Source of the DNA: Betaproteobacteria bacterium
Lineage (GTDB): Bacteria > Pseudomonadota > Gammaproteobacteria > Burkholderiales > Eutrophovitaceae
Direction of reading: 5' to 3'
DNA: 64,000 nucleotides
Assembly (NCBI GenBank): GCA_020354125.1
Contig: CP070643.1
Coordinates: 1,159,296 to 1,223,295 of the forward strand
Numbering within the stretch: position 1 is the first letter of the stretch; the number at the start of each line of letters is the position of its first letter. A program made the position numbers and the translations under genes. The notes beneath the pieces were generated by a model. That model saw only the letters and a list, made by a program, of their open reading frames with translations. It made no database searches and was not told the origin of the DNA. Below, in pieces: positions 43,317 through 51,921 of the stretch.

Positions 43317-43961
43317 CTACCAGCTGGAAGGAATCTTCTTGCGGATGGTAATGCGCCTTGTTTCTCTTTCAAGGTAACCGCCTTGGATCAAGTCATGCAT
43401 GATCCGGCTGACCATTTCGCGCGAGGCGCCGATGCGATTGGCGAGATCCTGCTGGGTGAGGCGCTGTTCAATCACGAGGACGCCTTCTTTTTCCTCAGCC
43501 AGATCATAAAGCGTCTTTACCAGTCGCCCGAAAACATCGAGCAGCGCCAGGGTGCGCACATTCTCGGTGAGGATACGCACCCGCTTGGCAAGACCATGGA
43601 GAAGGGAAAAACCGATTTCCGGGTCTTCTTTGATCGCTTCACGTAGTTGTGCCTTGGTAATAATCATCACCTTGCAAGGCTCCAGCGCCATGATCGAGGC
43701 CGACCTCGGCGCGTCGTCAAACAGAGCAAGGTCGCCGAAGTACTCGCCCTGCTTCTGTGTCGAGAGCACGACCTCCCTGCCGTTCTCATCGCTCAGAAAC
43801 GCCTTGACCGATCCAGACTGGATCAGAAAAAGTGAGTTGCCTTCATCGCCCTCGCTGACAATGACCGCACCCTTGGGATAGGTGCGCACCGCGGCTCGAT
43901 TGGTCAGCAACCCAATCTGTTCGTCAGACAGGCCTTCAAATCCTCCGACGTCCTTGAGCAT
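43317..43961 (-). CDS. Crp/Fnr-family transcription regulator
   Basis: The product has 214 aa. A cyclic-nucleotide-binding-type beta-roll (about 25-125, with GNSLFLIQSGSVKAF and GEYFGDLALFDDAPRSASI) is followed by a dimer helix and a winged helix (LTQQDLANRIGASREMVSRIM). No cysteine cluster for a 4Fe-4S centre is present, so it is not an FNR-type oxygen sensor. The phosphate-binding pocket ends in PRSAS rather than RSA-T of E. coli Crp, so the ligand is uncertain. GGAGG precedes the ATG. Confidence 0.93.
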   Translation of the reverse strand: MLKDVGGFEGLSDEQIGLLTNRAAVRTYPKGAVIVSEGDEGNSLFLIQSGSVKAFLSDENGREVVLSTQKQGEYFGDLALFDDAPRSASIMALEPCKVMIITKAQLREAIKEDPEIGFSLLHGLAKRVRILTENVRTLALLDVFGRLVKTLYDLAEEKEGVLVIEQRLTQQDLANRIGASREMVSRIMHDLIQGGYLERETRRITIRKKIPSSW

Positions 43962-44219
43962 TTCGCCTCCTTATCTACCGACCGCGTCCGTCGGCATGCC
44001 AGAATCCCACCGGCGCACTCGTCTGAGTTCGACGAACGTTGTACGCGTCAAAAACCCCTGTTGCCTTGACGGCACGCATCTTCAAGCAGAAACCATACAC
44101 GCTGCGCGCGCGTAACCCAAAGAGCGCTCGCCAGCCATCAACGTTTGATGCTTCCGGGCCTTTCAATCCTGACGGCGAGCGCGGCATTTGGTTCCCGGCA
44201 TCAGGTTGCCGCGCGATAC

Positions 44220-44624
44220 TCACCCCGGCGTTGGCACATAGCCCTGCTGCTTGATGAACTGCGCCAGTACCAGGTCCATGCTGGCTGCGTGATTGGCGAA
44301 CCATTCGGCAACGCCCTGGGCCAGGACCTTTCCGTAACGCGTATCGCCGTCAGCAGTTCGCCAGCGAACCTCTCTGGCGATCTCCATTACCCCCTCGTGC
44401 TCGCCAACATGGCAAGACAACGGCGGAAACGCCAACTCTTCCATCCAACGCTGCTCTTGCGCAAAGTGGGCTTCAGTGTGCGCAATAAATTCATCAAGGA
44501 TGGGCAACAGTTCATCGTCAGGAGCATCGTACATCCGGTTCAACAGGTCGACAAACTCCTTGTGAGTGTCATCGATGACTCCTTCGTCCAGAACCAGCGT
44601 GTCATTCCACTCTATCAATGGCAT
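44220..44624 (-). CDS. Bacteriohemerythrin
   Basis: The product has 134 aa. The di-iron ligands match the hemerythrin pattern: His in DDTHKEFVD, HTEAHFAQEQRWM with His and Glu, HVGEHEGVM and a late HAASMD. Single-domain bacteriohemerythrins bind O2 and are thought to store or deliver oxygen or sense it. GAGGAAATC precedes the ATG. It stands alone upstream (on minus) of the 2-oxoacid oxidoreductase beta gene. Confidence 0.92.
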   Translation of the reverse strand: MPLIEWNDTLVLDEGVIDDTHKEFVDLLNRMYDAPDDELLPILDEFIAHTEAHFAQEQRWMEELAFPPLSCHVGEHEGVMEIAREVRWRTADGDTRYGKVLAQGVAEWFANHAASMDLVLAQFIKQQGYVPTPG

Positions 44625-44731
44625 GCAGATTTCCTCGCAAACCGCGTCCCGGGATCGATCCCAAACACGCGCTGATGCCCTATTAATACCACGCCTGGCG
44701 CGGCTGGCGCTCTGGCCTTATCAAACAACGC

Positions 44732-45787
44732 CTAGCGGTGAGCCGCGTTGAACTTGTCCAGCGCAGTCGAACCGGGGCAGAGTTCCTTTTCAGCCAGCTT
44801 GTTGAAGGGGGTCGGAAGCGTGTTGAGGTTGGCATGCAGATCATCCGGCTCGGGATCGACGTGTAACACGCCGGTCACAATCTCACCTGCAGCCTTGGAC
44901 TTCTGCAGATGATGCATGGCTGCAATTCGATCATGTACGTCATAATCGTCGGCCAGCTTGCGCAGTGCCAGCACTGAACCATCGTGCTGAGTCACCTCCT
45001 CCACCTCTCCCGGCTGATAATCAACGGTAATCGCTTCCCGGGGAAGCATGACATCGAGCCGGTTGACCGCTTCGTTATGTTCACGCACATAATCAAAACC
45101 CTTGGTCGATCCCGGATGATTGTTGAACGCAATGCACGGTGAAATGCAATCGATAAAGGCGGCGCCACGATGCGCGATCGCGCCCTTGATCAGCGGCACC
45201 AATTGCGCCTTGTCGCCAGCGAAGCCTCGCGCCACGTAGGTGGCGCCGAGTTCCATGGCGAGCATCACCATGTCGACCGCGGCGTCTCGATTGTACGCGC
45301 CCTTCTTGCTCTTTGAACCACGGTCAGCGGTAGCCGAGAATTGCCCCTTGGTAAGCCCGTAAACGCCGTTGTTCTCGACGATGTAGACCATGTTGACGCC
45401 ACGGCGCACGCTGTGCGCGAACTGACCAAGGCCAATCGACGCAGAATCACCGTCGCCGGAAATGCCGAGATAGATCAGGTCACGGTTTGCCAGATTGGCA
45501 CCAGTCAGTACGGAAGGCATGCGCCCGTGCACGCTGTTGAAACCATGCGAATTACCGAGAAAGTAGGTGGGCGTTTTTGACGAACAGCCAATACCCGAAA
45601 GTTTGGCAATCCGGTGTGGCGGCAAGTTGAGTTCGAAACAAGCCTGAATGATTGCGGAACTGATCGAGTCGTGTCCGCAACCGGCACACAGTGTGGAGAC
45701 TGCGCCTTCATAATCACGGTGCGTGAAACCGAACTTGTTGGCTTTAAGGTTCGGGTGTCGCAGTCGTGGTTTAGCGATATAAGTCAT
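44732..45787 (-). CDS. 2-oxoacid:ferredoxin oxidoreductase, beta subunit
   Basis: The product has 351 aa. It is the thiamine-diphosphate-binding half: TLCAGCGHDSISSAI at the N-terminus, the TPP/Mg motif GDGDSASIGLGQ followed by NNGVYGLTKGQFS, and IGCSSKTPTYF. Together with the alpha subunit it oxidises a 2-oxoacid to acyl-CoA with reduction of ferredoxin. It starts 13 nt after the alpha stop. Which acid is used (pyruvate, 2-oxoglutarate, indolepyruvate) cannot be told. Confidence 0.94.
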   Translation of the reverse strand: MTYIAKPRLRHPNLKANKFGFTHRDYEGAVSTLCAGCGHDSISSAIIQACFELNLPPHRIAKLSGIGCSSKTPTYFLGNSHGFNSVHGRMPSVLTGANLANRDLIYLGISGDGDSASIGLGQFAHSVRRGVNMVYIVENNGVYGLTKGQFSATADRGSKSKKGAYNRDAAVDMVMLAMELGATYVARGFAGDKAQLVPLIKGAIAHRGAAFIDCISPCIAFNNHPGSTKGFDYVREHNEAVNRLDVMLPREAITVDYQPGEVEEVTQHDGSVLALRKLADDYDVHDRIAAMHHLQKSKAAGEIVTGVLHVDPEPDDLHANLNTLPTPFNKLAEKELCPGSTALDKFNAAHR

Positions 45788-45800
45788 AGCTGAGCATATT

Positions 45801-47636
45801 TCATGGTGCGACTTTCTTCTTCGGCTTGGGCTTTAACGCCGCAACGTCACTGGATATTTCCTGCATGATGTAACGGGCGGTAATCGGGGTTCCGTCGTAA
45901 TGCAATACCGAGATCAGCTTGGTCGGGTCGAGCGCGCACTCGTTAACAAGTAAAAAGCGCAATTGAGCATCCCGATTCTGCTCGACGACAAACACGCGAT
46001 CATGCTCGCTAATGAAGTCCACAACTTCATCACCAAAGGGGAATGCCCGAATGCGCATTGCATTCAGGTTCAGACCTTCATCTTCCAGGCAATCGAGCGC
46101 CTCGTTCATCGCCGGACTGGTTGATCCGTAGCAAACAACACCGAGAGAAGTGCTGCGACGCGCTTTGCGCATGACTGGCTTGGGCAGCATCAAGCGGCAG
46201 GTATCGAACTTTCGCAGCAGGCGTTGCATGTTATCGCTGTAATCGGGACCTGCTTCGCTGTAGCGCGCGTATCGATCCTTGCTCGTTCCACGTGTAAAGA
46301 ACGCCCCGCGCGTGGAATGCGTGCCGGGATAAGTACGGTAGGTAATTCCGTCTCCGTCGACGTCGAGATAACGCCCGAACTCAGCGCCCGCCTCGAGTTC
46401 GTCATGACTGATGACTTTGCCGCGTTCATAGGTGCGCGAATCGTCCCACACCAAAGGCTCGCATAGTCGATCGTTCATTCCGATATCCAGGTCCGACAGC
46501 ACGAACACAGGGGTTTGCAGACGCTCAGCATAATCAAAGGCACTCGCCGCGAATTCGAAACACTCGTGCGGATCTTCCGGGAACAGCATCACGTGCTTGG
46601 TGTCGCCATGCGAGGCGTAGGCACAGGTGAGGAGATCGGACTGCTGTGTGCGCGTCGGCATGCCGGTAGACGGACCGCCCCGCTGCACATCAAAAATCAC
46701 CGCCGGGATCTCGGCGAAATAAGCCAGCCCGATGAACTCCTGCATAAGCGAGATTCCCGGCCCGGAAGTACAGGTAAATGCGCGCGCACCGTTCCAGCTG
46801 GCCCCGATGACCATGCCAATCGATGCAAGTTCGTCCTCGGCCTGGATCACCGCAAAGCGATTCTTGCCGGTTTCACGGTCACGTCTATAGTTACGGCAAT
46901 GCTGCTGAAACGCTTCTGCCAGACTCGAAGACGGCGTGATCGGGTACCACGCCGCGACCGTCGCCCCGCCATACACGCATCCCAGCGCCGCAGCGGAATT
47001 GCCATCGATGAAGATACGCTTGCCGACCCGGTCGGAACGGCGAACCTCCAGGCCGATCGGACATTCGAAATTCTCCGCAGCATAGGCGTGACCCAAATGC
47101 AGTGCCTGAATATTCGGGGCGATCAGGGAGTCCTTGCTCGAGAACTGCTCCCTGATGAGCTTCTCCATCTCGGCAAGATCAATCGCCAGCAGCGCACCAA
47201 GTGCGCCGACATACACCATGTTGCGAAACAGTTGTCGCTGACGCGGATCGGAGTACTCGCGGTTGCACAACTCGGTAAGTGGCACACCAATGACATTGAC
47301 GTCTTCGCGGAATTTCGATGCCGGCAGCGCCTTGGTGGAGTCATAGAACAAATAGCCACCCGCCTCAATGCTGAGCAGGTCCCTGTCCCAGGTCTGCGGG
47401 TTCATTGCCACCATCAGATCCACACCACCTCGGGCGCCGAGGTAACCTGCCTCCGATACGCGAACCTCGTACCAAGTGGGCAGACCTTGAATGTTCGACG
47501 GGAAAATGTTGCGCGGACTGACGGGAACGCCCATCCGCAGAATCGATTTGGCGAATAACCTGTTGGCCGACGCCGAGCCGGAGCCGTTCACGTTGGCGAA
47601 CTTGATTACAAAATCGTTTACTTTCGGCTGCGACAT
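45801..47636 (-). CDS. 2-oxoacid:ferredoxin oxidoreductase, fused gamma-alpha subunit
   Basis: The product has 611 aa. Residues about 1-185 form the gamma domain (FANVNGSGSASANRLF) and the rest the alpha part with pyrimidine-binding and transketolase-C domains (YPITPSSSLAEAF, TSGPGISLMQEF, RGGPSTGMPTRTQQ, HVMLFPEDPHECFEF). The fused gamma-alpha/separate beta arrangement is the Kor-type two-subunit form. The ATG at 47636 overlaps the end of the preceding flavoprotein gene by 19 nt, which suggests translational coupling. Electrons probably go to that flavoprotein's Fe-S clusters. Confidence 0.93.
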   Translation of the reverse strand: MSQPKVNDFVIKFANVNGSGSASANRLFAKSILRMGVPVSPRNIFPSNIQGLPTWYEVRVSEAGYLGARGGVDLMVAMNPQTWDRDLLSIEAGGYLFYDSTKALPASKFREDVNVIGVPLTELCNREYSDPRQRQLFRNMVYVGALGALLAIDLAEMEKLIREQFSSKDSLIAPNIQALHLGHAYAAENFECPIGLEVRRSDRVGKRIFIDGNSAAALGCVYGGATVAAWYPITPSSSLAEAFQQHCRNYRRDRETGKNRFAVIQAEDELASIGMVIGASWNGARAFTCTSGPGISLMQEFIGLAYFAEIPAVIFDVQRGGPSTGMPTRTQQSDLLTCAYASHGDTKHVMLFPEDPHECFEFAASAFDYAERLQTPVFVLSDLDIGMNDRLCEPLVWDDSRTYERGKVISHDELEAGAEFGRYLDVDGDGITYRTYPGTHSTRGAFFTRGTSKDRYARYSEAGPDYSDNMQRLLRKFDTCRLMLPKPVMRKARRSTSLGVVCYGSTSPAMNEALDCLEDEGLNLNAMRIRAFPFGDEVVDFISEHDRVFVVEQNRDAQLRFLLVNECALDPTKLISVLHYDGTPITARYIMQEISSDVAALKPKPKKKVAP

Positions 47637-49426
47637 CCTGGCCCCGCGTGAGTCATATTAAGCAGGAACTTGCGCATATCCCAGGCGCCCGTCGGGCAAC
47701 GCTCGGCACAAAGCCCGCAGTGCAGACAGACGTCTTCGTCCTTGACCATGACGCGTCCGGTCTTGAGCGCCCCGGCGACATACAGATCCTGAGACAGATT
47801 CGGCGCCGGCGCACTGAGCCGCTCGCGCAACTCTTGCTCCTCACCATCCTCGGTGAATGTGATGCAGTCCATCGGACAGATATCGACGCAGGCATCACAT
47901 TCGATACACAGCGGCGAGGAAAACACTGTCTGCACATCGCAGTTGAGACAGCGTTGCGCCTCATCGAAAGCGAGCTTTTGGTCGAAGCCAAGCTCGACTT
48001 CGACGTTGATGTCCTTGAGCGCAATCTTCTGTTCCCTGAGCGGTACTTTGTGGCGCAACTCGTTGGAAATATCGTTATCGTAGGTCCATTCGTGGATACC
48101 CATTTTCTGGCTGATCAGATTCACCATCGGCGACGGACGGTTACGAGTATCCTCACCATTACAAAGTCGGTCGATTGAAATCGCGGCTTCGTGCCCATGC
48201 GCGACGGCCCAAATGATGTTCTTCGGCCCAAAAGCGGCATCACCGCCGAACAACACACTTGGCAGCGAACTCTGAAAGGTCGTCTCGTCAACGACCGGCA
48301 TTTCCCGGTCGTTGAACTCGATGCCGCAATCCCGCTCGATCCACGAGAAAGCGTTCTCCTGTCCCACTGCGATCAGAACATCGTCGCACTCGAACTGCTC
48401 ATCGGGCTCCCCGGTCGGAACCAGCGTACGCCGGCCATGCGCATCGTAGACCGCCTCTACCTTCTCAAGAACGACTCCGGCGAGCTTGCCGGAATCGTGG
48501 ACGAACTCTTTGGGAACCAGAAAGTTGAGAATGGGAATGCCCTCATGCATGGCATCCTCTTTCTCCCACGGGCTGGCCTTCATTTCGTCGAATCCGCTGC
48601 GAACAATGACCTTGACATCGGTCCCGCCAAGACGGCGCGACGTACGACAGCAGTCCATCGCGGTATTGCCGCCACCGAGCACAATCACCCGTTTGCCGAT
48701 CTTGCTGATGTGCCCGAAGGATACCGATGACAACCAGTCGATTCCGACGTGGATGTTCTTTCCTGCCTCCTTGCGACCGGGAATATCAAGATCGCGCCCG
48801 CGTGGCGCACCGGTACCAACAAAGATTGCGTCGTACCCTTCGTCGAGCAGCTTCTTCATACTGTTGATCCTGACCCCACCGCGAAACGTGACGCACCGGT
48901 CGATGACATATCCGACTTCCTCGTCGATGATTTGCTCTGGAAGCCTGAATCGCGGGATCTGGCTGCGGATCATGCCGCCAGCTCGGGGGTCCTGATCAAA
49001 CACCGTCACCTCATAACCCAGTGGCGCAAGATCACGTGCTACGGTCAGCGAAGCCGGGCCGGCCCCGACACAAGCGATGCGCTTGCCGTTCTTCTGTGAC
49101 GGCGTCATCGGCAAATATTTGCTGATATCACCCTTGCTGTCTGCCGCGACGCGTTTGAGACGGCAGATCGCCACCGGTTCGGCCTTCTGTAAGTTCTGCT
49201 CCTCTACGCGCCCCCTGCGGCAGGCTGGCTCGCAAGGGCGATCGCAGGTACGCCCGAGGATTCCCGGGAACACATTCGACGTCCAGTTGATCATGTAGGC
49301 GTCGTCGAAGCGCCCCGCGGCGATTAGGCGGATGTACTCAGGAACAGGGGTATGGGCCGGGCACGCCCACTGACAGTCCACGACCTTGTGGAAATAGTCG
49401 GGAACGGCAATGTCTGTGGGCTTCAA
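47618..49426 (-). CDS. GltD-like FAD/NAD(P)-dependent Fe-S oxidoreductase partner
   Basis: The product has 602 aa and starts at TTG 49426, supported by GGAGGTG 6 nt upstream. The N-terminal cysteine-rich domain (CQWACPAHTPVPEYI, CDRPCEPACRRG) and the two nucleotide motifs (CVGAGPASL, VIVLGGGNTAMDC) are those of glutamate synthase small-subunit-like proteins. The C-terminus carries two ferredoxin-type 4Fe-4S motifs (CIECDACVDICP and CLHCGLCAERCP). It should transfer electrons between the Kor enzyme and NAD(P). It heads the three-gene operon. Confidence 0.93.
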   Translation of the reverse strand: MKPTDIAVPDYFHKVVDCQWACPAHTPVPEYIRLIAAGRFDDAYMINWTSNVFPGILGRTCDRPCEPACRRGRVEEQNLQKAEPVAICRLKRVAADSKGDISKYLPMTPSQKNGKRIACVGAGPASLTVARDLAPLGYEVTVFDQDPRAGGMIRSQIPRFRLPEQIIDEEVGYVIDRCVTFRGGVRINSMKKLLDEGYDAIFVGTGAPRGRDLDIPGRKEAGKNIHVGIDWLSSVSFGHISKIGKRVIVLGGGNTAMDCCRTSRRLGGTDVKVIVRSGFDEMKASPWEKEDAMHEGIPILNFLVPKEFVHDSGKLAGVVLEKVEAVYDAHGRRTLVPTGEPDEQFECDDVLIAVGQENAFSWIERDCGIEFNDREMPVVDETTFQSSLPSVLFGGDAAFGPKNIIWAVAHGHEAAISIDRLCNGEDTRNRPSPMVNLISQKMGIHEWTYDNDISNELRHKVPLREQKIALKDINVEVELGFDQKLAFDEAQRCLNCDVQTVFSSPLCIECDACVDICPMDCITFTEDGEEQELRERLSAPAPNLSQDLYVAGALKTGRVMVKDEDVCLHCGLCAERCPTGAWDMRKFLLNMTHAGPGCRSRK

Positions 49427-49432
49427 TTAACA

Positions 49433-49439
49433 CACCTCC
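49433..49439 (-). promoter_or_regulatory. Ribosome-binding site that decides a TTG start
   Basis: GGAGGTG on minus, 6 nt before TTG 49426. It is the strongest Shine-Dalgarno in the area and sets the TTG as start of the GltD-like gene. Confidence 0.85.
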
Positions 49440-49471
49440 ACTGTGGCCGTCGCCGCCTTTGTTGTTTTGCC

Positions 49472-49523
49472 ATCAGCCTGCAAAGCGTGTTACCAAGGCC
49501 GGCGCGATCAGCCTGCAGAGCGT
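49472..49523. repeat. 17-bp near-identical direct repeat upstream of the Kor operon
   Basis: ATCAGCCTGCAAAGCGT (49472-49488) recurs as ATCAGCCTGCAGAGCGT (49507-49523), one mismatch, with starts 35 bp apart. They are 45-97 bp upstream of the operon start, so a pair of regulator sites is possible. The rest of the 265-bp gap (49427-49691) is otherwise featureless. Confidence 0.5.
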
Positions 49524-49691
49524 AAGTTTACTGCTTTGTTACCGCAGAGTGAACGCCAAATACAAATAATGACCACAATAAGTACTTGGGTATATGCAGA
49601 TTTGCCCGATCTGATGCTCTCGTCGTGGGCGTAACGCGGGAGGTGCTTTCGATGCGCGGAACGCCGGGTTAGAGCTTCGACGCGCCCCCAA

Positions 49692-50942
49692 TCAGTCGAG
49701 CTGCAGGGAAACCAGACCATCAGCCAGCTTCGGTTCAAACCACGTCGACTTTGGAGGCATTACCTCGTTGGCGTCAGCCACCACCATCAGATCACGCATA
49801 CTCGTCGCGTGCACCGAAAAGGCGCAAGCCATTTCACCGCTGTCCACCCGGCGTTCGAGTTCGGACAGACCACGGATGCCACCGATAAACTCGATTCGCT
49901 CGTCGCGTCGCGGATCACTAATATCGAGAATCGGCGCGAGTAGATTGTCTGCCAACAGACTGACATCCAGGCGAGCAATGGGATCCTGTTCGCGAATGTA
50001 CTTGGGCCGTATAGCCAGACGGTACCAGGCACCCTGGAGATAGAGTCCGAAGGTGCGCGGCGTTTCAGGGGAAACCGGAGTGGAGCTGGGCTGGATTTCG
50101 AATCGCTCGACAATGTGTGCCCGAAACTCTTCACCGGTCATATCGTTTAGATCGCGCACCGCCCGGTTGTACGGCAGGATGCGCATTTCACTCTCGGGGA
50201 AAGCGACCACCAGGAAATAGTTATAGTCCTCGTCACCGGTGCTTGCCGGGTTTGCGCTGCGCCGCGCTGCGGCGACGCGTGATGCTGCCGCTGAGCGATG
50301 ATGCCCATCGGCGATGTAAAGCGCCGGCATCGCTTCAAACAGCGTCACCAGGCGCTCGATCGTGCCCGGATCGCGAATCACCCAGATGCTATGGCGAACA
50401 CCGTCATCGGCCACCACGTCGCTGTCAGGATCACCTGCTGCAGCAGAAGCAAGCATTGCATCGACCTGCGCCGCGTCGGGGTAGGCAAGCAACACCGGCC
50501 CGGTTTGCGCGTTGAGCGCTTCAATTTGCCGCACCCGGTCGTCTTCTTTCTCAGGACGAGTCAACTCGTGCTTGCGTATGCGATTCGAGTCATATTCGGC
50601 GAGCGAGCCAGCAGCGACGAGACCGGTCTGCACGACATCGCCTGTCGCCAGGCGATACACATACAGGCACGGCTGATCGTCGCGGACCAGCACGCCCTGC
50701 GCAATCATGTCACCAAGGTTCTCAGCCGCCTTGGCGTACACCGCCGGCGAATACGGATCAGTGCCCGGCGTCAGATCAATCTCCGGCTTGGAAACGTGCA
50801 GAAAGCTCCACGGCTTTCCTTCGGCGCGTTGCCGGGCTTCTTCCGATGAAAGTACATCGTACGGGGGAGCGGCGACATCAGCGGCGCGGCCGGCAGCTGG
50901 ACGCAGACCGGCGAATGGGCGAATCAGGCTCACGACTTGCAT
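49692..50942 (-). CDS. DUF1015 family protein
   Basis: The product has 416 aa, full family length. Family landmarks are present: RPFAGLRPAAGRAADVAAPPYDVL near the N-terminus (in parts RPFAGLRP and APPYDVLSSEEA), YDSNRIRKHELTRPEKEDDR, ALYIADGHHRSAAA with the conserved Asp/His pair, and MPPKSTWFEPKL at the end. DUF1015 proteins resemble SerC/serine kinase-type folds; some members of the broader group act as serine kinases, but the function of this one is unknown. It is a single gene. Confidence 0.9.
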   Translation of the reverse strand: MQVVSLIRPFAGLRPAAGRAADVAAPPYDVLSSEEARQRAEGKPWSFLHVSKPEIDLTPGTDPYSPAVYAKAAENLGDMIAQGVLVRDDQPCLYVYRLATGDVVQTGLVAAGSLAEYDSNRIRKHELTRPEKEDDRVRQIEALNAQTGPVLLAYPDAAQVDAMLASAAAGDPDSDVVADDGVRHSIWVIRDPGTIERLVTLFEAMPALYIADGHHRSAAASRVAAARRSANPASTGDEDYNYFLVVAFPESEMRILPYNRAVRDLNDMTGEEFRAHIVERFEIQPSSTPVSPETPRTFGLYLQGAWYRLAIRPKYIREQDPIARLDVSLLADNLLAPILDISDPRRDERIEFIGGIRGLSELERRVDSGEMACAFSVHATSMRDLMVVADANEVMPPKSTWFEPKLADGLVSLQLD

Positions 50943-51080
50943 ACCTGTGTTGACGATCGGGCGATTCTACCGGCAAAAGCGACACGTCCACAGGTGCGAC
51001 GGACTCTTGCCGATAAACACACCTGAGCGCTGGGATCGACGAGTTCGAGCGCCAGGCCGAGGAAACACTAGAATCACGTT

Positions 51081-51866
51081 ATGCGCTGGTCACTGATATC
51101 GATCACTCTGGCACTCTTACTCGCCGCGTGCGCCACCGGCGGCGACGTGCCATCAACCGCACCGGCTGATACGGCGTCAAAAAAATCCGATATGGCGCTG
51201 TCGATCGATCAGGATATTTGGGTCGAGCGCAGTGGCGACACGGTCATTTATCGCGGCAGACTGACCGAGCCGGGACTGGATGCCTTGCGCAACGCCAGTG
51301 GTGATCCACAGGTCACAACTCTGTTAATTGAGTCTGCCGGTGGTGAGATTGTTGTCGGCATGGACTTCGGGAACTGGGTTGCAGAGCACGAACTCGATGT
51401 CGTAGTCGACCACGCCTGCTTGTCATCCTGTGCAAATTACGTCTTCACCGCCGGACGCCAGAAGGAAATACGCCCCGGAGCAGTGGTCGCCTGGCACGGC
51501 AGCGCGAAACAGCCCGGCCTGCTCGAGCAACTGCACCAGCTCGTCGAAGAAGACATCGCGTCCCGGGGGCTACCCCCGCGAGAGCAACAGCGTGAACTCA
51601 AACGCGCACGCCGAGCCAACGTCAGTTATCTGACGGGTGCCATCCGCAAGCAGGACGAGTTCTTCTTCCGGGTCGGGGTCGACGAGTATGTGACTCGCGT
51701 CGGCAACGACAGGTACGGCATACGCGGGTTCTTCTATCTCTCGGTCGAAGATATGGCCGAATTCGGCATCGAGAACGTGACCGCTGACGAGAATTACGCA
51801 GACATGGAGCCGCGAGCGCTGGCACGACGCATCGGATTCCCCGTTACCCTGATCAGGCTCGAGTGA
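51081..51866 (+). CDS. Lipoprotein with ClpP/SppA-like (crotonase-fold) domain
   Basis: The product has 261 aa. The N-terminus is a lipobox signal (ISITLALLLAAC, Cys17). Residues about 65-165 have the ClpP/SppA-like fold: a strand leading to SAGGEIVVGMDFGNWV, then DHACLSSCANYVFTAG with a Ser between two Cys where family members carry the nucleophile, then AWHGSA. This matches periplasmic Clp-like proteins of unknown action. Membrane anchoring and the Cys pair suggest an envelope location. It ends 10 nt before a large inverted repeat. Confidence 0.8.
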   Translation: MRWSLISITLALLLAACATGGDVPSTAPADTASKKSDMALSIDQDIWVERSGDTVIYRGRLTEPGLDALRNASGDPQVTTLLIESAGGEIVVGMDFGNWVAEHELDVVVDHACLSSCANYVFTAGRQKEIRPGAVVAWHGSAKQPGLLEQLHQLVEEDIASRGLPPREQQRELKRARRANVSYLTGAIRKQDEFFFRVGVDEYVTRVGNDRYGIRGFFYLSVEDMAEFGIENVTADENYADMEPRALARRIGFPVTLIRLE

Positions 51867-51875
51867 AAACGGATC

Positions 51876-51918
51876 AGGGCCTGTTAACGCATATTACGTC
51901 GATGCGTTAACAGGCCCT
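51876..51918. terminator. Perfect 17-bp inverted repeat between convergent genes
   Basis: AGGGCCTGTTAACGCAT pairs exactly with ATGCGTTAACAGGCCCT over a 9-nt loop (51893-51901). It sits between a plus stop (51866) and a minus stop (51922). No T-run follows either arm, so it may be a bidirectional stem-loop terminator or a protein-binding repeat. Confidence 0.6.
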
Positions 51919-51921
51919 CAT

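Noticed and set aside
46515..47558. A 347-codon plus-strand ORF opposite the Kor alpha gene
   Set aside because: Antisense frame of a well-supported enzyme; low-complexity Arg/His-rich translation.
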